From the NCBI GenBank assembly GCA_024401535.1, contig JAKSKX010000020.1, positions 1 through 42,398 on the forward strand: a stretch of DNA of 42,398 bases, given 5' to 3'. Shown piece after piece: positions 6,932-15,865 of the stretch. Numbering within the stretch: position 1 is the first letter of the stretch; each line of letters starts with the position of its first letter. The notes under the pieces were generated by a model. That model searched no databases, was not told the origin of the DNA, and was given only the letters and a program-made list of their open reading frames with translations. This stretch comes from Paludibacteraceae bacterium. Lineage in GTDB: Bacteria > Bacteroidota > Bacteroidia > Bacteroidales > Paludibacteraceae. A program made the translations under genes and the position numbers.

Positions 6932-8743
6932 CTATTTTGTCGAAACAACCTTATGGCTTTCTCCTCCAACTTTAACAACGTACACATCTGGATTAGGCAA
7001 AGGAATCTTGCACATAGAATTGTTACATTTCTTTCTCGCAACTAATTCTCCCTTTGAATTATACACAGACACGTCGTCCGAAGCGTTTTCTACAACCAAC
7101 AATCCGTCAGACAAATAGACATGAACATTTTCTGCAGAATGGTTGCAAACCGAAGATATTACCGGCGGCAACATAGGTAGCACCTCACCCTGTTTGAATA
7201 CCTCTCCACACTTAAAACATACAGAGTCACCACTGTAACCGAACTCCGTCTCTGTCGGTTCTACGTAACCTACAATTCTTGGTGCATGCTCGAAATCCTT
7301 GAACTGGCTCATGTATGTGTCAAAAGTTACGAAGTGCTTTGCATACCAATTCTTGATGTACTCAACGTCATTGTCAACATATACACCGTTTTTAGCGCAA
7401 TCCCATCTCTTGATGTTTCTCTTATGCGCTCCTGATGCGATAATATAGTTTGCAAGGCTATCCAACCTTGCACCTAAAGAGTCCGGAGACAAAACACCTA
7501 CTTTCAACTCATTCCATCTCTTCACAGCAAAGCACAAGTTACTCTTAAACGCATTTTCCTCGAATGCTGCGATGAATTGCAATAAAGTGGAGTCAGAAAG
7601 CTCAGTTGGAGCTTCATTTCCAAGATAGTCTCTACCCAATGTTGAATCCAAATCCCAAGGAATCACAAAAAACTTCGGTTCTTTGTTATAATTATAGCAT
7701 GCAAAGTAAAAATTCTTTCGTTCGTTATCAATTGCATGTATTATGTTTATGAATATAGTGTAGTCAACTATATTTCGGAAGTCATAGTCAACATCAGAAA
7801 CAAACTCGTTATTCTTTGCCATGACAAGCCACTTCTTTAGCAGAGGGAAACCGGAAATACCCTCTTTGCCAGGATATTTTGCCTCATAACAACCAAGCCA
7901 TGTAAGAGCTGAGTCAGACGCCTCTTCCCTGTCGTATAGGTAATAGTCATGCTGAGTGGACTTGAACAACAATCCTTTATATTTATTCTTCTCCTCATCA
8001 TACTTCTTCAGCTTCATAAACTTTCTGTTTATTTTGTCACCCAAAGTATAAATTCCGTTATAGGTTCCATTCAATATAACCTCCAGATACTCATTTCTCT
8101 GTCCGTTTATCACACCCGGTTCCTTTTCCAAATAATGAACAGGGCTGAAGGAATTCCAAATATCCATCAAAACCTTGTTACGCATCAGAGAGTGATCCTT
8201 GTACATGGCGTTAAGCATATACTTTCCGTCACTTCTTGTCAACCCCAACCAATCAGTATCGTAATCATTTCCCGTAGAGTCAATAAGTTCAAAAGAGTAT
8301 GACTTCTTGCGATATTGACTCGATGCCGCACCTCTGACTTTCATTAGAGCATCCGAATATCTCTCCTCACCACGAGCATCAAGAAGACGAGCTTCCACAA
8401 CAGCCATCTCACAAGTATCGCACTTATAGTTTGGCAAGTATGAATCGCTCTTCACATTTATCTCTAGCAAAGGAAGACTTGTAATGATTAGAAGTTTTGT
8501 TCCTGTGGAATCAGAAACCTTGTAGTTTCCTACTTTCAAAGTTACATTGTCGCATGACAATCCGTTGATTCTACAGTCCTTAAACGCAGAATCAACATAC
8601 ATTGTATCAGGATTAAATGTAAAAAAAAGGGTGTCGTGACACGCAAAACACTCCTTACCATTTATACGAAAGGCAAAAAGATTCTGCGCAACTAAGGAAA
8701 GGAACGCAACTAAAAACAAAAATACTTTTCTTTTAGAATTCAT
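6932..8743 (-). CDS. Secreted CotH-family protein with T9SS-like tail
   Basis: The 603-residue protein has an N-terminal signal peptide (VFLFLVAFLSLVAQNLFA) and a CotH-kinase-like domain at about residues 130-480. Recognisable motifs are MKVRGAASSQYRKKSYSFEL at 134-153, YNGIYTLGDKINRKF around 228-242 and the metal-binding-like PWDLDSTLG at 362-370 (D364, D366). CotH of Bacillus is an atypical spore-coat protein kinase; the role of exported Bacteroidota versions is unknown. The last 70 residues (DDVSVYNSKGELVARKK, then PNPDVYVVKVGG) resemble a T9SS type A sorting domain, which suggests delivery to the cell surface. A CFACH motif at 32-36 looks haem-c-like but is probably coincidental. It has its own promoter and terminator. 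Confidence 0.8.
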   Translation of the reverse strand: MNSKRKVFLFLVAFLSLVAQNLFAFRINGKECFACHDTLFFTFNPDTMYVDSAFKDCRINGLSCDNVTLKVGNYKVSDSTGTKLLIITSLPLLEINVKSDSYLPNYKCDTCEMAVVEARLLDARGEERYSDALMKVRGAASSQYRKKSYSFELIDSTGNDYDTDWLGLTRSDGKYMLNAMYKDHSLMRNKVLMDIWNSFSPVHYLEKEPGVINGQRNEYLEVILNGTYNGIYTLGDKINRKFMKLKKYDEEKNKYKGLLFKSTQHDYYLYDREEASDSALTWLGCYEAKYPGKEGISGFPLLKKWLVMAKNNEFVSDVDYDFRNIVDYTIFINIIHAIDNERKNFYFACYNYNKEPKFFVIPWDLDSTLGRDYLGNEAPTELSDSTLLQFIAAFEENAFKSNLCFAVKRWNELKVGVLSPDSLGARLDSLANYIIASGAHKRNIKRWDCAKNGVYVDNDVEYIKNWYAKHFVTFDTYMSQFKDFEHAPRIVGYVEPTETEFGYSGDSVCFKCGEVFKQGEVLPMLPPVISSVCNHSAENVHVYLSDGLLVVENASDDVSVYNSKGELVARKKCNNSMCKIPLPNPDVYVVKVGGESHKVVSTK

Positions 8744-8784
8744 TTGAATACAAATTATAAGACTATTATTTACATTTTTTTTTG

Positions 8785-8792
8785 CAAAGTTA
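8785..8792 (-). promoter_or_regulatory. -7 promoter element for the small CotH gene
   Basis: The minus strand reads TAACTTTG, an exact TAnnTTTG match 41 bases upstream of the ATG at 8743. It lies directly after the carAB terminator. No clear -33 TTTG is seen. Confidence 0.45.
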
Positions 8793-8794
8793 AC

Positions 8795-8831
8795 ATAAAA
8801 TAAAATAAGAGCGGCATAAACCGCTCTTATT
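8795..8831 (-). terminator. Intrinsic terminator of the fused carAB gene
   Basis: Eleven-base arms AATAAGAGCGG (8804-8814) and CCGCTCTTATT (8821-8831) form a perfect stem with a 6-base loop. On the minus strand it is followed by TTATTTTATG. It starts 20 bases after the carAB stop. Confidence 0.8.
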
Positions 8832-8851
8832 TATTGAAACTCAACTATCTA

Positions 8852-11800
8852 TTAATACTCATCCCAACTCTTAATCTTGATATCCTCGAACTTAAGCTCG
8901 CAACAAGAACGGATGAATGCACTAGCAAGTCGAGCATTAGTTATCAACGGAATGTTGAAGTCAATAGCACCACGACGTATAGCGTAACCATTTTCAATCT
9001 CACGCGGAGTGTTATTCTTAGGTATATTGATAACCAAATCGAACTTCTTGTCATGAATCATCTCCATAACATTCTTCTGGCAGTTCTGCTCATCTGGCCA
9101 ACCTACAGGGGTTGACTTGATTCCATTGTCCTCCAAGAACTTGTAAGTTCCGTATGTAGCATAAATGTCAAAGCCATTATCCTGCAACATCTTGCAAGCG
9201 TCAAGCAAATCAACCTTAGACTTAGCCTCACCTGAAGAAATCATTATGTTCTTCTTAGGAATCTTGTAGCCTACAGAAAGCAAAGACTTAAGCAATGCTT
9301 CAGACAAATCGTCACCAATACAACCTACCTCACCTGTAGAACTCATATCCACACCGTGAACAGGGTCTGCCTGCTGAAGACGAGCATAAGAGAACTGAGA
9401 AGCCTTGACACCGACATAGTCAAGATCGAAAGCACTCTTCTCTGGTTTCTCAACCTTCATACCAAGCATGATCTTTGTAGCAAGCTCGATGAAATTGATT
9501 TTCAAAACCTTACTTACGAATGGGAAGCTTCGAGAAGAACGCAAGTTACACTCGATAACTTTAATCTCATTGTTCTTTGCAAGGAACTGAATGTTGAATG
9601 GTCCGGAAATATGAAGTGCAGCAGCAATCTTGCGTGCAATAGCCTTTATTCTGCGAACTGTTTCGATATAAATCTTCTGAGGAGGGAACTGTGTTGTAGC
9701 GTCACCAGAGTGAACACCTGCAAACTCAACGTGCTCGCTGATTGCATAGACAACGATTTCTCCGTTCTGCGCAACTGCATCAATCTCAATCTCCTTGCAT
9801 CTCTCCATAAACTCAGAGATTACAACTGGATGCTTCTTTGATACATTAGCGGCAAGCTTCAAGAAATTCTCTAGCTGAGACTTGTCGTAGCATACATTCA
9901 TTGCAGCACCCGAAAGGACATACGAAGGACGAACCAAAACTGGAAAGCCTACCTTGTCAACGAATCCATAGATGTCATCAAGGCTTGTAAGCTCGCTCCA
10001 TCTAGGCTGGTCAATACCAAGCTCGTCACACATGGAAGAGAACTTCTGTCTATCCTCAGCACGGTCGATGTCAACAGCCTGAGTACCTAGCAATGTCACA
10101 CCTGCATCAGAAAGCTTGACTGCAAGGTTATTTGGAATCTGACCACCTGTAGAAACGATTACACCCTTAGGGTTCTCCATTTCTATGATATCCATAACAC
10201 GCTCGAAACTCAACTCGTCGAAGTAAAGTCTGTCGCACATATCATAGTCAGTAGAAACTGTCTCTGGGTTGTAGTTGATCATTACCGAACGAAGCCCCTC
10301 CTTGCGAATAGTGTTAAGAGCATTAACTCCACACCAGTCGAACTCTACAGAAGAACCAATACGGTATGCACCAGAACCAAGAACAACTACAGACTTGTGA
10401 TCGCCTACGTACTTGATGTCGTTACCTACTCCACTATATGTTACATATAGGTAATTTGTCTGAGCCGGATACTCTGCTGCAAGTGTATCAATCTGCTTAA
10501 CAACCGGAACGATACCTCTCTGCTTTCTGTGAGCGCGAACATTAAGGATCTCCTTCTCTATCTCGTTATTGTTGCACTTAGTAACAAGACGAGCAACCTG
10601 GAAGTCAGAGAATCCCAACTGCTTAGCACGAAGAAGAAGAGCATCAGGCAACTCCTTCAAGGAATTAACTGTACCTAGTTCCTTCTCTAGCTTGATAATA
10701 TTCTCAAGTTTCTGCAAGAACCATAGGTCAATCTTAGTCAAATCGTGAATCTTCTCTATTGAATAACCCTCGTGCAATGCCTGAGCTATAAAGAAGATAC
10801 GCTTGTCTGTTGGCTGAGACAATGCAGAATCCAAATCATCGGACATCAAATCCTTATTGGCTACAAATCCGTGCATTCCCTGACCAATCATACGAAGTCC
10901 CTTCTGGATACTCTCCTCGAATGTACGACCGATAGCCATAATCTCTCCGACTGACTTCATCGAAGAACCAAGCAAACGGCTCACACCCTGGAACTTACCA
11001 AGATCCCAACGAGGAATCTTACATACAATATAGTCAAGAGCAGGCTCGAAGAATGCCGATGTCTCTTTTGTTACCGAGTTCTTCAACTCTGGCAATGCAT
11101 AACCCATACCAAGTTTTGCTGCCACGAAAGCTAGAGGATAACCTGTAGCCTTAGAAGCCAAAGCTGATGAACGAGAAAGACGTGCGTTCACCTCGATAAC
11201 TCTATAATCTTCGCTCTGTGGGTCGTAAGCATACTGAACATTACACTCACCAACGATGCCGATGTGACGAATGATGCGTATTGCCAACTCACGAAGCTTG
11301 TGATAGTCTTTATTTGAAAGAGTCTGTGATGGAGCTACAACGATAGACTCACCTGTATGGATTCCAAGTGGATCGAAGTTCTCCATATTACATACAGTAA
11401 TACAGTTGTCGTATCTATCGCGAACAACCTCGTACTCAACCTCTTTCCATCCCTTCAATGACTTCTCTACAAGTACCTGTGGAGAATAAGAGAATGCTTT
11501 TTCCACAAGCACCTTCAACTCATCGTCATTGTTACAGAAACCGGAACCTAGACCTCCAAGTGCGTATGCTGCACGAACAATAACTGGATAGCCAAGTGCG
11601 TTTGCTGCCTTCAATGCATGATTAAGGTCTGTTACAGCCTCGCTCTTGATGTAGTTAACGTTAATTTCAGCTAGCTTAGAGTTAAAGATCTCGCGATCCT
11701 CTGTATCAATGATAGCCTGAACCGGAGTACCAAGCACCTCGATGTTGTACTTCTTCAACACTCCGCTCTGGTATAGGGCAACACCACAGTTCAACGCTGT

Positions 11801-13195
11801 CTGTCCTCCAAATGAAAGGAAGATTCCGTCTGGACGCTCTTTCTGGATAACACGCTCTACGAAATCCGGAGTTACTGGCAAGAAATAAACCTTGTCTGCA
11901 ACACCCTCGGAAGTTTGGACTGTAGCGATATTTGGATTGATCAAAACTGTCTTGACACCTTCCTCACGAAGCGCCTTCAAGGCCTGAGAACCAGAATAGT
12001 CGAACTCTCCTGCCTCTCCGATCTTCAATGCTCCGGAACCTAGAAGCAATACCTTATTATACTTCTTTGGTCCAGTGAACTTACCCTCGTCGATGATACT
12101 TACAGGCTCTTTGCTCTGCTTTGCCACCATATCAACGAAAGTATCGAACAAGAACTCAGTATCAGTTGGTCCAGAGCAAGCCTCTGGGTGGAACTGAGCC
12201 GAGAAGAAAGGCTTAGACTTATGGCGAATACCCTCGTTAGTTCCGTCGTTCATATTGATGAACAAAGGCTCCCAATCCGAAGGAATTGTATTGTTATCTA
12301 CTGCGAAACCGTGGTTTTGAGAAGTGATGTATGCACGAGTGCTGCCAGCCATGCTTACTGGCTGGTTATGGCTACGGTGACCATACTTCAACTTGTAGGT
12401 CTTAGCACCTGCGGCGATAGAAAGCAACTGGTTACCCATGCAGATACCGAAAATCGGCTTGTTCTTCTGCATAGCTGTACGGATATGCTCGACAGTAACA
12501 CCGCATAGGGCTGGGTTACCAGGACCGTTTGAAATGAATAGTCCGTCAAACTCCATTGTATTGAAGTCGTAATCCCAAGGCACGCGAACTAGGGTTACAT
12601 CTCTTTTCAACAAGCAACGGATGATATTATTCTTGACACCGCAGTCAACCATTACAATCTTGTACTTTCCGTTTCCGTAAGTCTTAACTTCCTTACAGCT
12701 AACCTTTGCAACAAGATTTTCAATATTTGGATCAACGAAAGGAATATCCTGCTCATCAGGGAACACCAACTTACCCTTCATGGCACCCTTCTCACGAACA
12801 ATCTTAGTAAGCTCACGAGTATCGATACCACAAATTCCAGGAATCTTCTCAGCCTTCAACCAATCACCAAGACTCTTGACTGCGTTCCAATGGCTATAGC
12901 GATCGGAATAGTCAGAGACTATGATTGCGCTCGCCTGAATTTTTTCAGACTCGTAGAATTTTGAGATTCCATTCTCATCAGTTTCATCGCAAGGAACTCC
13001 GTAGTTTCCAACAAGAGGGAAAGTAACAGTAAGAAGCTGTCCTGCATAAGACGGGTCAGTCAAGCTTTCTGGGTATCCCATCATAGCTGTGCTGAACACT
13101 ACCTCTCCAGAAACCTGAGCTTCGTATCCGAACGATTTACCTTCAAACACGGTGCCATCTTCAAGCACCAAATGAAATGGTCTATAAGCGTGCAT
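8852..13195 (-). CDS. carAB: Fused glutamine-dependent carbamoyl-phosphate synthase (CarA-CarB)
   Basis: A single 1,447-residue chain contains both subunits of carbamoyl-phosphate synthase, which makes carbamoyl phosphate from glutamine, bicarbonate and 2 ATP for pyrimidines and arginine. Residues 1-360 are the glutaminase part, with C252 in FGICMGNQLLS and H336/E338 in FHPEAC. A short linker (about 361-378) leads to two ATP-grasp synthase halves (from about 380 and about 925), the first marked by GSGALKIGEAGEFDYSGSQA, and a C-terminal MGS-like allosteric domain (about 1310-1447). Motifs such as SYVLSGAAMNV, LSRSSALASKATGYPLA and KIPRWDLGKF closely match animal CAD. I chose the ATG at 13195 because MHAYRPFHLVLEDGTVFEG is a normal CarA start and a promoter lies just upstream; the open frame continues 50 codons further. 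The gene appears monocistronic. Confidence 0.93.
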   Translation of the reverse strand: MHAYRPFHLVLEDGTVFEGKSFGYEAQVSGEVVFSTAMMGYPESLTDPSYAGQLLTVTFPLVGNYGVPCDETDENGISKFYESEKIQASAIIVSDYSDRYSHWNAVKSLGDWLKAEKIPGICGIDTRELTKIVREKGAMKGKLVFPDEQDIPFVDPNIENLVAKVSCKEVKTYGNGKYKIVMVDCGVKNNIIRCLLKRDVTLVRVPWDYDFNTMEFDGLFISNGPGNPALCGVTVEHIRTAMQKNKPIFGICMGNQLLSIAAGAKTYKLKYGHRSHNQPVSMAGSTRAYITSQNHGFAVDNNTIPSDWEPLFINMNDGTNEGIRHKSKPFFSAQFHPEACSGPTDTEFLFDTFVDMVAKQSKEPVSIIDEGKFTGPKKYNKVLLLGSGALKIGEAGEFDYSGSQALKALREEGVKTVLINPNIATVQTSEGVADKVYFLPVTPDFVERVIQKERPDGIFLSFGGQTALNCGVALYQSGVLKKYNIEVLGTPVQAIIDTEDREIFNSKLAEINVNYIKSEAVTDLNHALKAANALGYPVIVRAAYALGGLGSGFCNNDDELKVLVEKAFSYSPQVLVEKSLKGWKEVEYEVVRDRYDNCITVCNMENFDPLGIHTGESIVVAPSQTLSNKDYHKLRELAIRIIRHIGIVGECNVQYAYDPQSEDYRVIEVNARLSRSSALASKATGYPLAFVAAKLGMGYALPELKNSVTKETSAFFEPALDYIVCKIPRWDLGKFQGVSRLLGSSMKSVGEIMAIGRTFEESIQKGLRMIGQGMHGFVANKDLMSDDLDSALSQPTDKRIFFIAQALHEGYSIEKIHDLTKIDLWFLQKLENIIKLEKELGTVNSLKELPDALLLRAKQLGFSDFQVARLVTKCNNNEIEKEILNVRAHRKQRGIVPVVKQIDTLAAEYPAQTNYLYVTYSGVGNDIKYVGDHKSVVVLGSGAYRIGSSVEFDWCGVNALNTIRKEGLRSVMINYNPETVSTDYDMCDRLYFDELSFERVMDIIEMENPKGVIVSTGGQIPNNLAVKLSDAGVTLLGTQAVDIDRAEDRQKFSSMCDELGIDQPRWSELTSLDDIYGFVDKVGFPVLVRPSYVLSGAAMNVCYDKSQLENFLKLAANVSKKHPVVISEFMERCKEIEIDAVAQNGEIVVYAISEHVEFAGVHSGDATTQFPPQKIYIETVRRIKAIARKIAAALHISGPFNIQFLAKNNEIKVIECNLRSSRSFPFVSKVLKINFIELATKIMLGMKVEKPEKSAFDLDYVGVKASQFSYARLQQADPVHGVDMSSTGEVGCIGDDLSEALLKSLLSVGYKIPKKNIMISSGEAKSKVDLLDACKMLQDNGFDIYATYGTYKFLEDNGIKSTPVGWPDEQNCQKNVMEMIHDKKFDLVINIPKNNTPREIENGYAIRRGAIDFNIPLITNARLASAFIRSCCELKFEDIKIKSWDEY

Positions 13196-13233
13196 ATTAT
13201 AACTATTTTTCAGTTCTCTCTTATAAAATCGAG

Positions 13234-13264
13234 CAAATTTCGGAATTTTTCGTGAGAAATCAAA
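13234..13264 (-). promoter_or_regulatory. Promoter of carAB (-33 and -7)
   Basis: The minus strand shows TTTG (13264-13261), a 19-base spacer, then GAAATTTG (13241-13234), a near match to TAnnTTTG. It ends 38 bases upstream of the chosen carAB start at 13195, which supports that start over the 50-codon longer frame that would contain the promoter. Confidence 0.45.
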
Positions 13265-13310
13265 ACATTTAGATACATTTTTTGTCAAACCTCGGCAAAA
13301 CGACATTATC

Positions 13311-13356
13311 GTACAACAAAACAGGCAACGCGAACTGAATGTCAATCCAGCCTGTT
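13311..13356 (-). terminator. Possible terminator after the tandem CotH genes
   Basis: Seven-base arms AACAGGC (13320-13326) and GCCTGTT (13350-13356) could form a stem that overlaps the stop codon of the upstream gene. On the minus strand it is followed by TTGTTGTAC. The loop is long and the T tract is weak. Confidence 0.35.
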
Positions 13357-15853
13357 AGTTCTGCAAAACTTTGAACGTAGAGACTCTTGATGCAGTCTGA
13401 TACCTCAGCAAACATATCTGAAGTTTAGGCAAAGGAATCTCCATGTAGTTGACCTTTTCTCCCCTATACAAACATTTCCCATCAACGGATAGCACCTCAA
13501 CAAAATCTATAGGTTCGCTATGAGCTTTCAGATGTAGGAATCCTTCATTAAACCACCATTCACATTCGGGCAATTCTTCAAAATCCTGCAATCCGTCCTT
13601 TACTGTTGTCAAAGTCAAGTCAAGATATGATGGTGAAACTGACAACTCTGCGGAATCGGACAAAGAGAAAGAATATGACTCTCCATCCCAACCTTTATAG
13701 TGAACTCTCCAATAATAATCTGGGGCGCATTTCAACTTTGCCGGCATACCGACAAACAGTCTGCCCTCGAACTTATTGTCAGGAATGTCCAAACCATACA
13801 GTTGAGGCTGAGAACCATCTTCTCCGTATATTTTTGTTGAGACAGCCGGTCCCAAGTCATAGAAGTCAGAAAGGTGCTGATAGCAATAGTCAGCCCTGAT
13901 TCCGAGCTGTTTTCTGAGGTGTTCTACGCTCTCTTTCCAATCGTCACCTCTCCACCTTTTCCTATGGTATTCCATTTCACTCTCAATTTTTCCAGAAAAG
14001 GAATCCACAACGGCCTCGACATTACTTTTGCGGAAATAAGTTCCAAGACAAACCACACTTCGCTCTAGAAAAGGCTTGACAAACTCGTCATCTGACAGAA
14101 GATAGCGCATCAGCCTAGTATAGTACTCGTGCCAATTTTCTCTCTGCCAGTTCTGAAAGAATTTTGTTGGCATAGGTTTGTTGAATATATAGTCAAGCAT
14201 GCGCACATCAGCCTTCAAGTCAGGGGTAAGTCCCACAGCCAAGTCAATATCCTTGCACAGAAACCTCCATATTCCACTCCCCTTATTCTGCCACACCATA
14301 ACATTATACTGTGGCCAGTCTATGTTGCCGCTGAACAATTCAGTAATCATATAGTTCATGACTTCGACCGAATCAATCTTAGACATCAGCTTCCTGTGGT
14401 TCATCAAACCGTACTCTATATCATCGTGAATCTTCACCATATCATAGGCAGTACCGTTGTCCGGAGAAATGTAGGTGTCAGCCGAATTGAACTCGTCGTC
14501 AGACAATCCGGTATTGTCTGACACCCAGTGCTTGTCGCTTCGTTCCCTTATATTATAGAGTCCCCAGTACTCTCCGTTAACATAAACCACACAGGGCTGA
14601 TAAGCCACAAAATCCAAATCCTCTTTGCCCCCCATCAAGTGCTGCATCATCGCCTCTCGGAACATCGTGCGTGAGTTGTCGTTACCCCCGTTTCTCAGAA
14701 CAAACGATTTTGTTTCAGTAATATGAGGCTTACTCTCCCACAAGGCAGACTCAAAGGATTTTTTCGGCAGATACTTGTTTGTCTTTACAACAAAACTTTT
14801 TTGCTCATAGGTACGAGTCGCACCACCGCCAATCCTAAGCAGAACCGGCTGGTTGAAGTCATTTCCTTTTTTATTTCTTGAATTGTAGTATTCTATTGAT
14901 GCGTATCGGTACCTGTTGCCGACATAGTTTCCCATGCTGTCCCACTGCGCATATCCGGCACACTTCCTGCCGCTATATATTCCAACAAAATCGTCATTTA
15001 GGTATCGGGAATCAATAGCCAAACTTAATATAGGCAAACTTATCTCATGATCTGGAAACATGAAGGACTGCGTCTGCGTGTTTCGTGGCAAAAGACCGTT
15101 CTTCAGCACCCTCGTCCTCAAAACTGTTGTCTTGTCAATTCGTATCGGGGAAGAATACGTTAACGAAGATTGAGTTGGCTCGCTTCCGTCCAATGTATAG
15201 TAGATGTAATCGTTGAGGCTGTCAGCCTCAACGCTCAATTCAACGAATATGGGGTTGAAGAAAATTCCCCCATGCTGGCTGAACTCAACTTCTGGTGCAA
15301 CTTTTTCACTTTTCACATTATCGTTCTCCCTCATCGGAGATGATGACGCAAAATGAGAAAACAAAGTGTCGTTTCCCTCTACCCTTCCATAAGACACATC
15401 GGGATATAGAAGTGCAGGAATCTTGACAAGGCTGTCAACCAACACACCATTTGCATTGTAAAGCCATAGACTATGGTTCTTTTCGTTGTCCAGTTTGAAT
15501 GAGGCGTGCATACCAACGCCCTCTTCATCGCAATATATCAAGGCATAGCCTTTAGCAGGAATTACTGTTGATTGAATCTTTCGCCATGGAAGTTCTCCCA
15601 TAGGCATGAATTGACCATCGTTCAAGGAGTACGAATGTATATTTTTCTTGCCTTCGGCTATTGTCCAGCCATTCAAGTCTATATCTTCATCACTATCGTT
15701 GTATAGTTCTATCCAACTGTCCGGAAGATACATGTTCTCGTCAAGATGATAGACATTTGACTGCAAAATTTCGTTGATGCGCACAGTTTTCGCCTCTGCA
15801 AAAATTGTAGAGGAAAACAAAACAAAAAGCAGATATAGCAAAGTCCTTACCAC
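13355..15853 (-). CDS. Secreted lamin-tail/CotH-family protein, copy B
   Basis: The 832-residue protein has a signal peptide (TLLYLLFVLFSSTIFAEA), then a lamin-tail domain at about 22-135 (RINEILQSNV, SWIELYNDSDEDIDLNGWTI), a chitobiase C-terminal-like domain at about 186-265 (YYTLDGSEPT) and a CotH-kinase-like domain at about 270-620. CotH motifs include RTMFREAMMQHL, YWGLYNIRERSDKHW and WRFLCKDIDLAVGL (D535, D537). The C-terminal segment (LSVDGKCLYRGE, then CLLRYQTASRVSTFKVLQN) resembles a T9SS type A sorting signal. It starts 12 bases after the stop of a close paralogue, so the two form a tandem duplication in one transcript. Surface display is likely; what the CotH domain modifies is unknown. 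Confidence 0.8.
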   Translation of the reverse strand: MVRTLLYLLFVLFSSTIFAEAKTVRINEILQSNVYHLDENMYLPDSWIELYNDSDEDIDLNGWTIAEGKKNIHSYSLNDGQFMPMGELPWRKIQSTVIPAKGYALIYCDEEGVGMHASFKLDNEKNHSLWLYNANGVLVDSLVKIPALLYPDVSYGRVEGNDTLFSHFASSSPMRENDNVKSEKVAPEVEFSQHGGIFFNPIFVELSVEADSLNDYIYYTLDGSEPTQSSLTYSSPIRIDKTTVLRTRVLKNGLLPRNTQTQSFMFPDHEISLPILSLAIDSRYLNDDFVGIYSGRKCAGYAQWDSMGNYVGNRYRYASIEYYNSRNKKGNDFNQPVLLRIGGGATRTYEQKSFVVKTNKYLPKKSFESALWESKPHITETKSFVLRNGGNDNSRTMFREAMMQHLMGGKEDLDFVAYQPCVVYVNGEYWGLYNIRERSDKHWVSDNTGLSDDEFNSADTYISPDNGTAYDMVKIHDDIEYGLMNHRKLMSKIDSVEVMNYMITELFSGNIDWPQYNVMVWQNKGSGIWRFLCKDIDLAVGLTPDLKADVRMLDYIFNKPMPTKFFQNWQRENWHEYYTRLMRYLLSDDEFVKPFLERSVVCLGTYFRKSNVEAVVDSFSGKIESEMEYHRKRWRGDDWKESVEHLRKQLGIRADYCYQHLSDFYDLGPAVSTKIYGEDGSQPQLYGLDIPDNKFEGRLFVGMPAKLKCAPDYYWRVHYKGWDGESYSFSLSDSAELSVSPSYLDLTLTTVKDGLQDFEELPECEWWFNEGFLHLKAHSEPIDFVEVLSVDGKCLYRGEKVNYMEIPLPKLQICLLRYQTASRVSTFKVLQN

Positions 15854-15865
15854 TGCAAATGTATA

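Noticed and set aside
6932-8743. A CFACH (CxxCH) motif near the N-terminus of the small CotH protein, suggesting a c-type cytochrome
   Set aside because: It occurs once, directly after the signal peptide, with no distal methionine ligand context or cytochrome fold. The rest of the protein is clearly CotH-like.
13196-13345. A 50-codon N-terminal extension of carAB
   Set aside because: It has no similarity to CarA, contains the predicted promoter, and the ATG at 13195 gives a normal CarA N-terminus.
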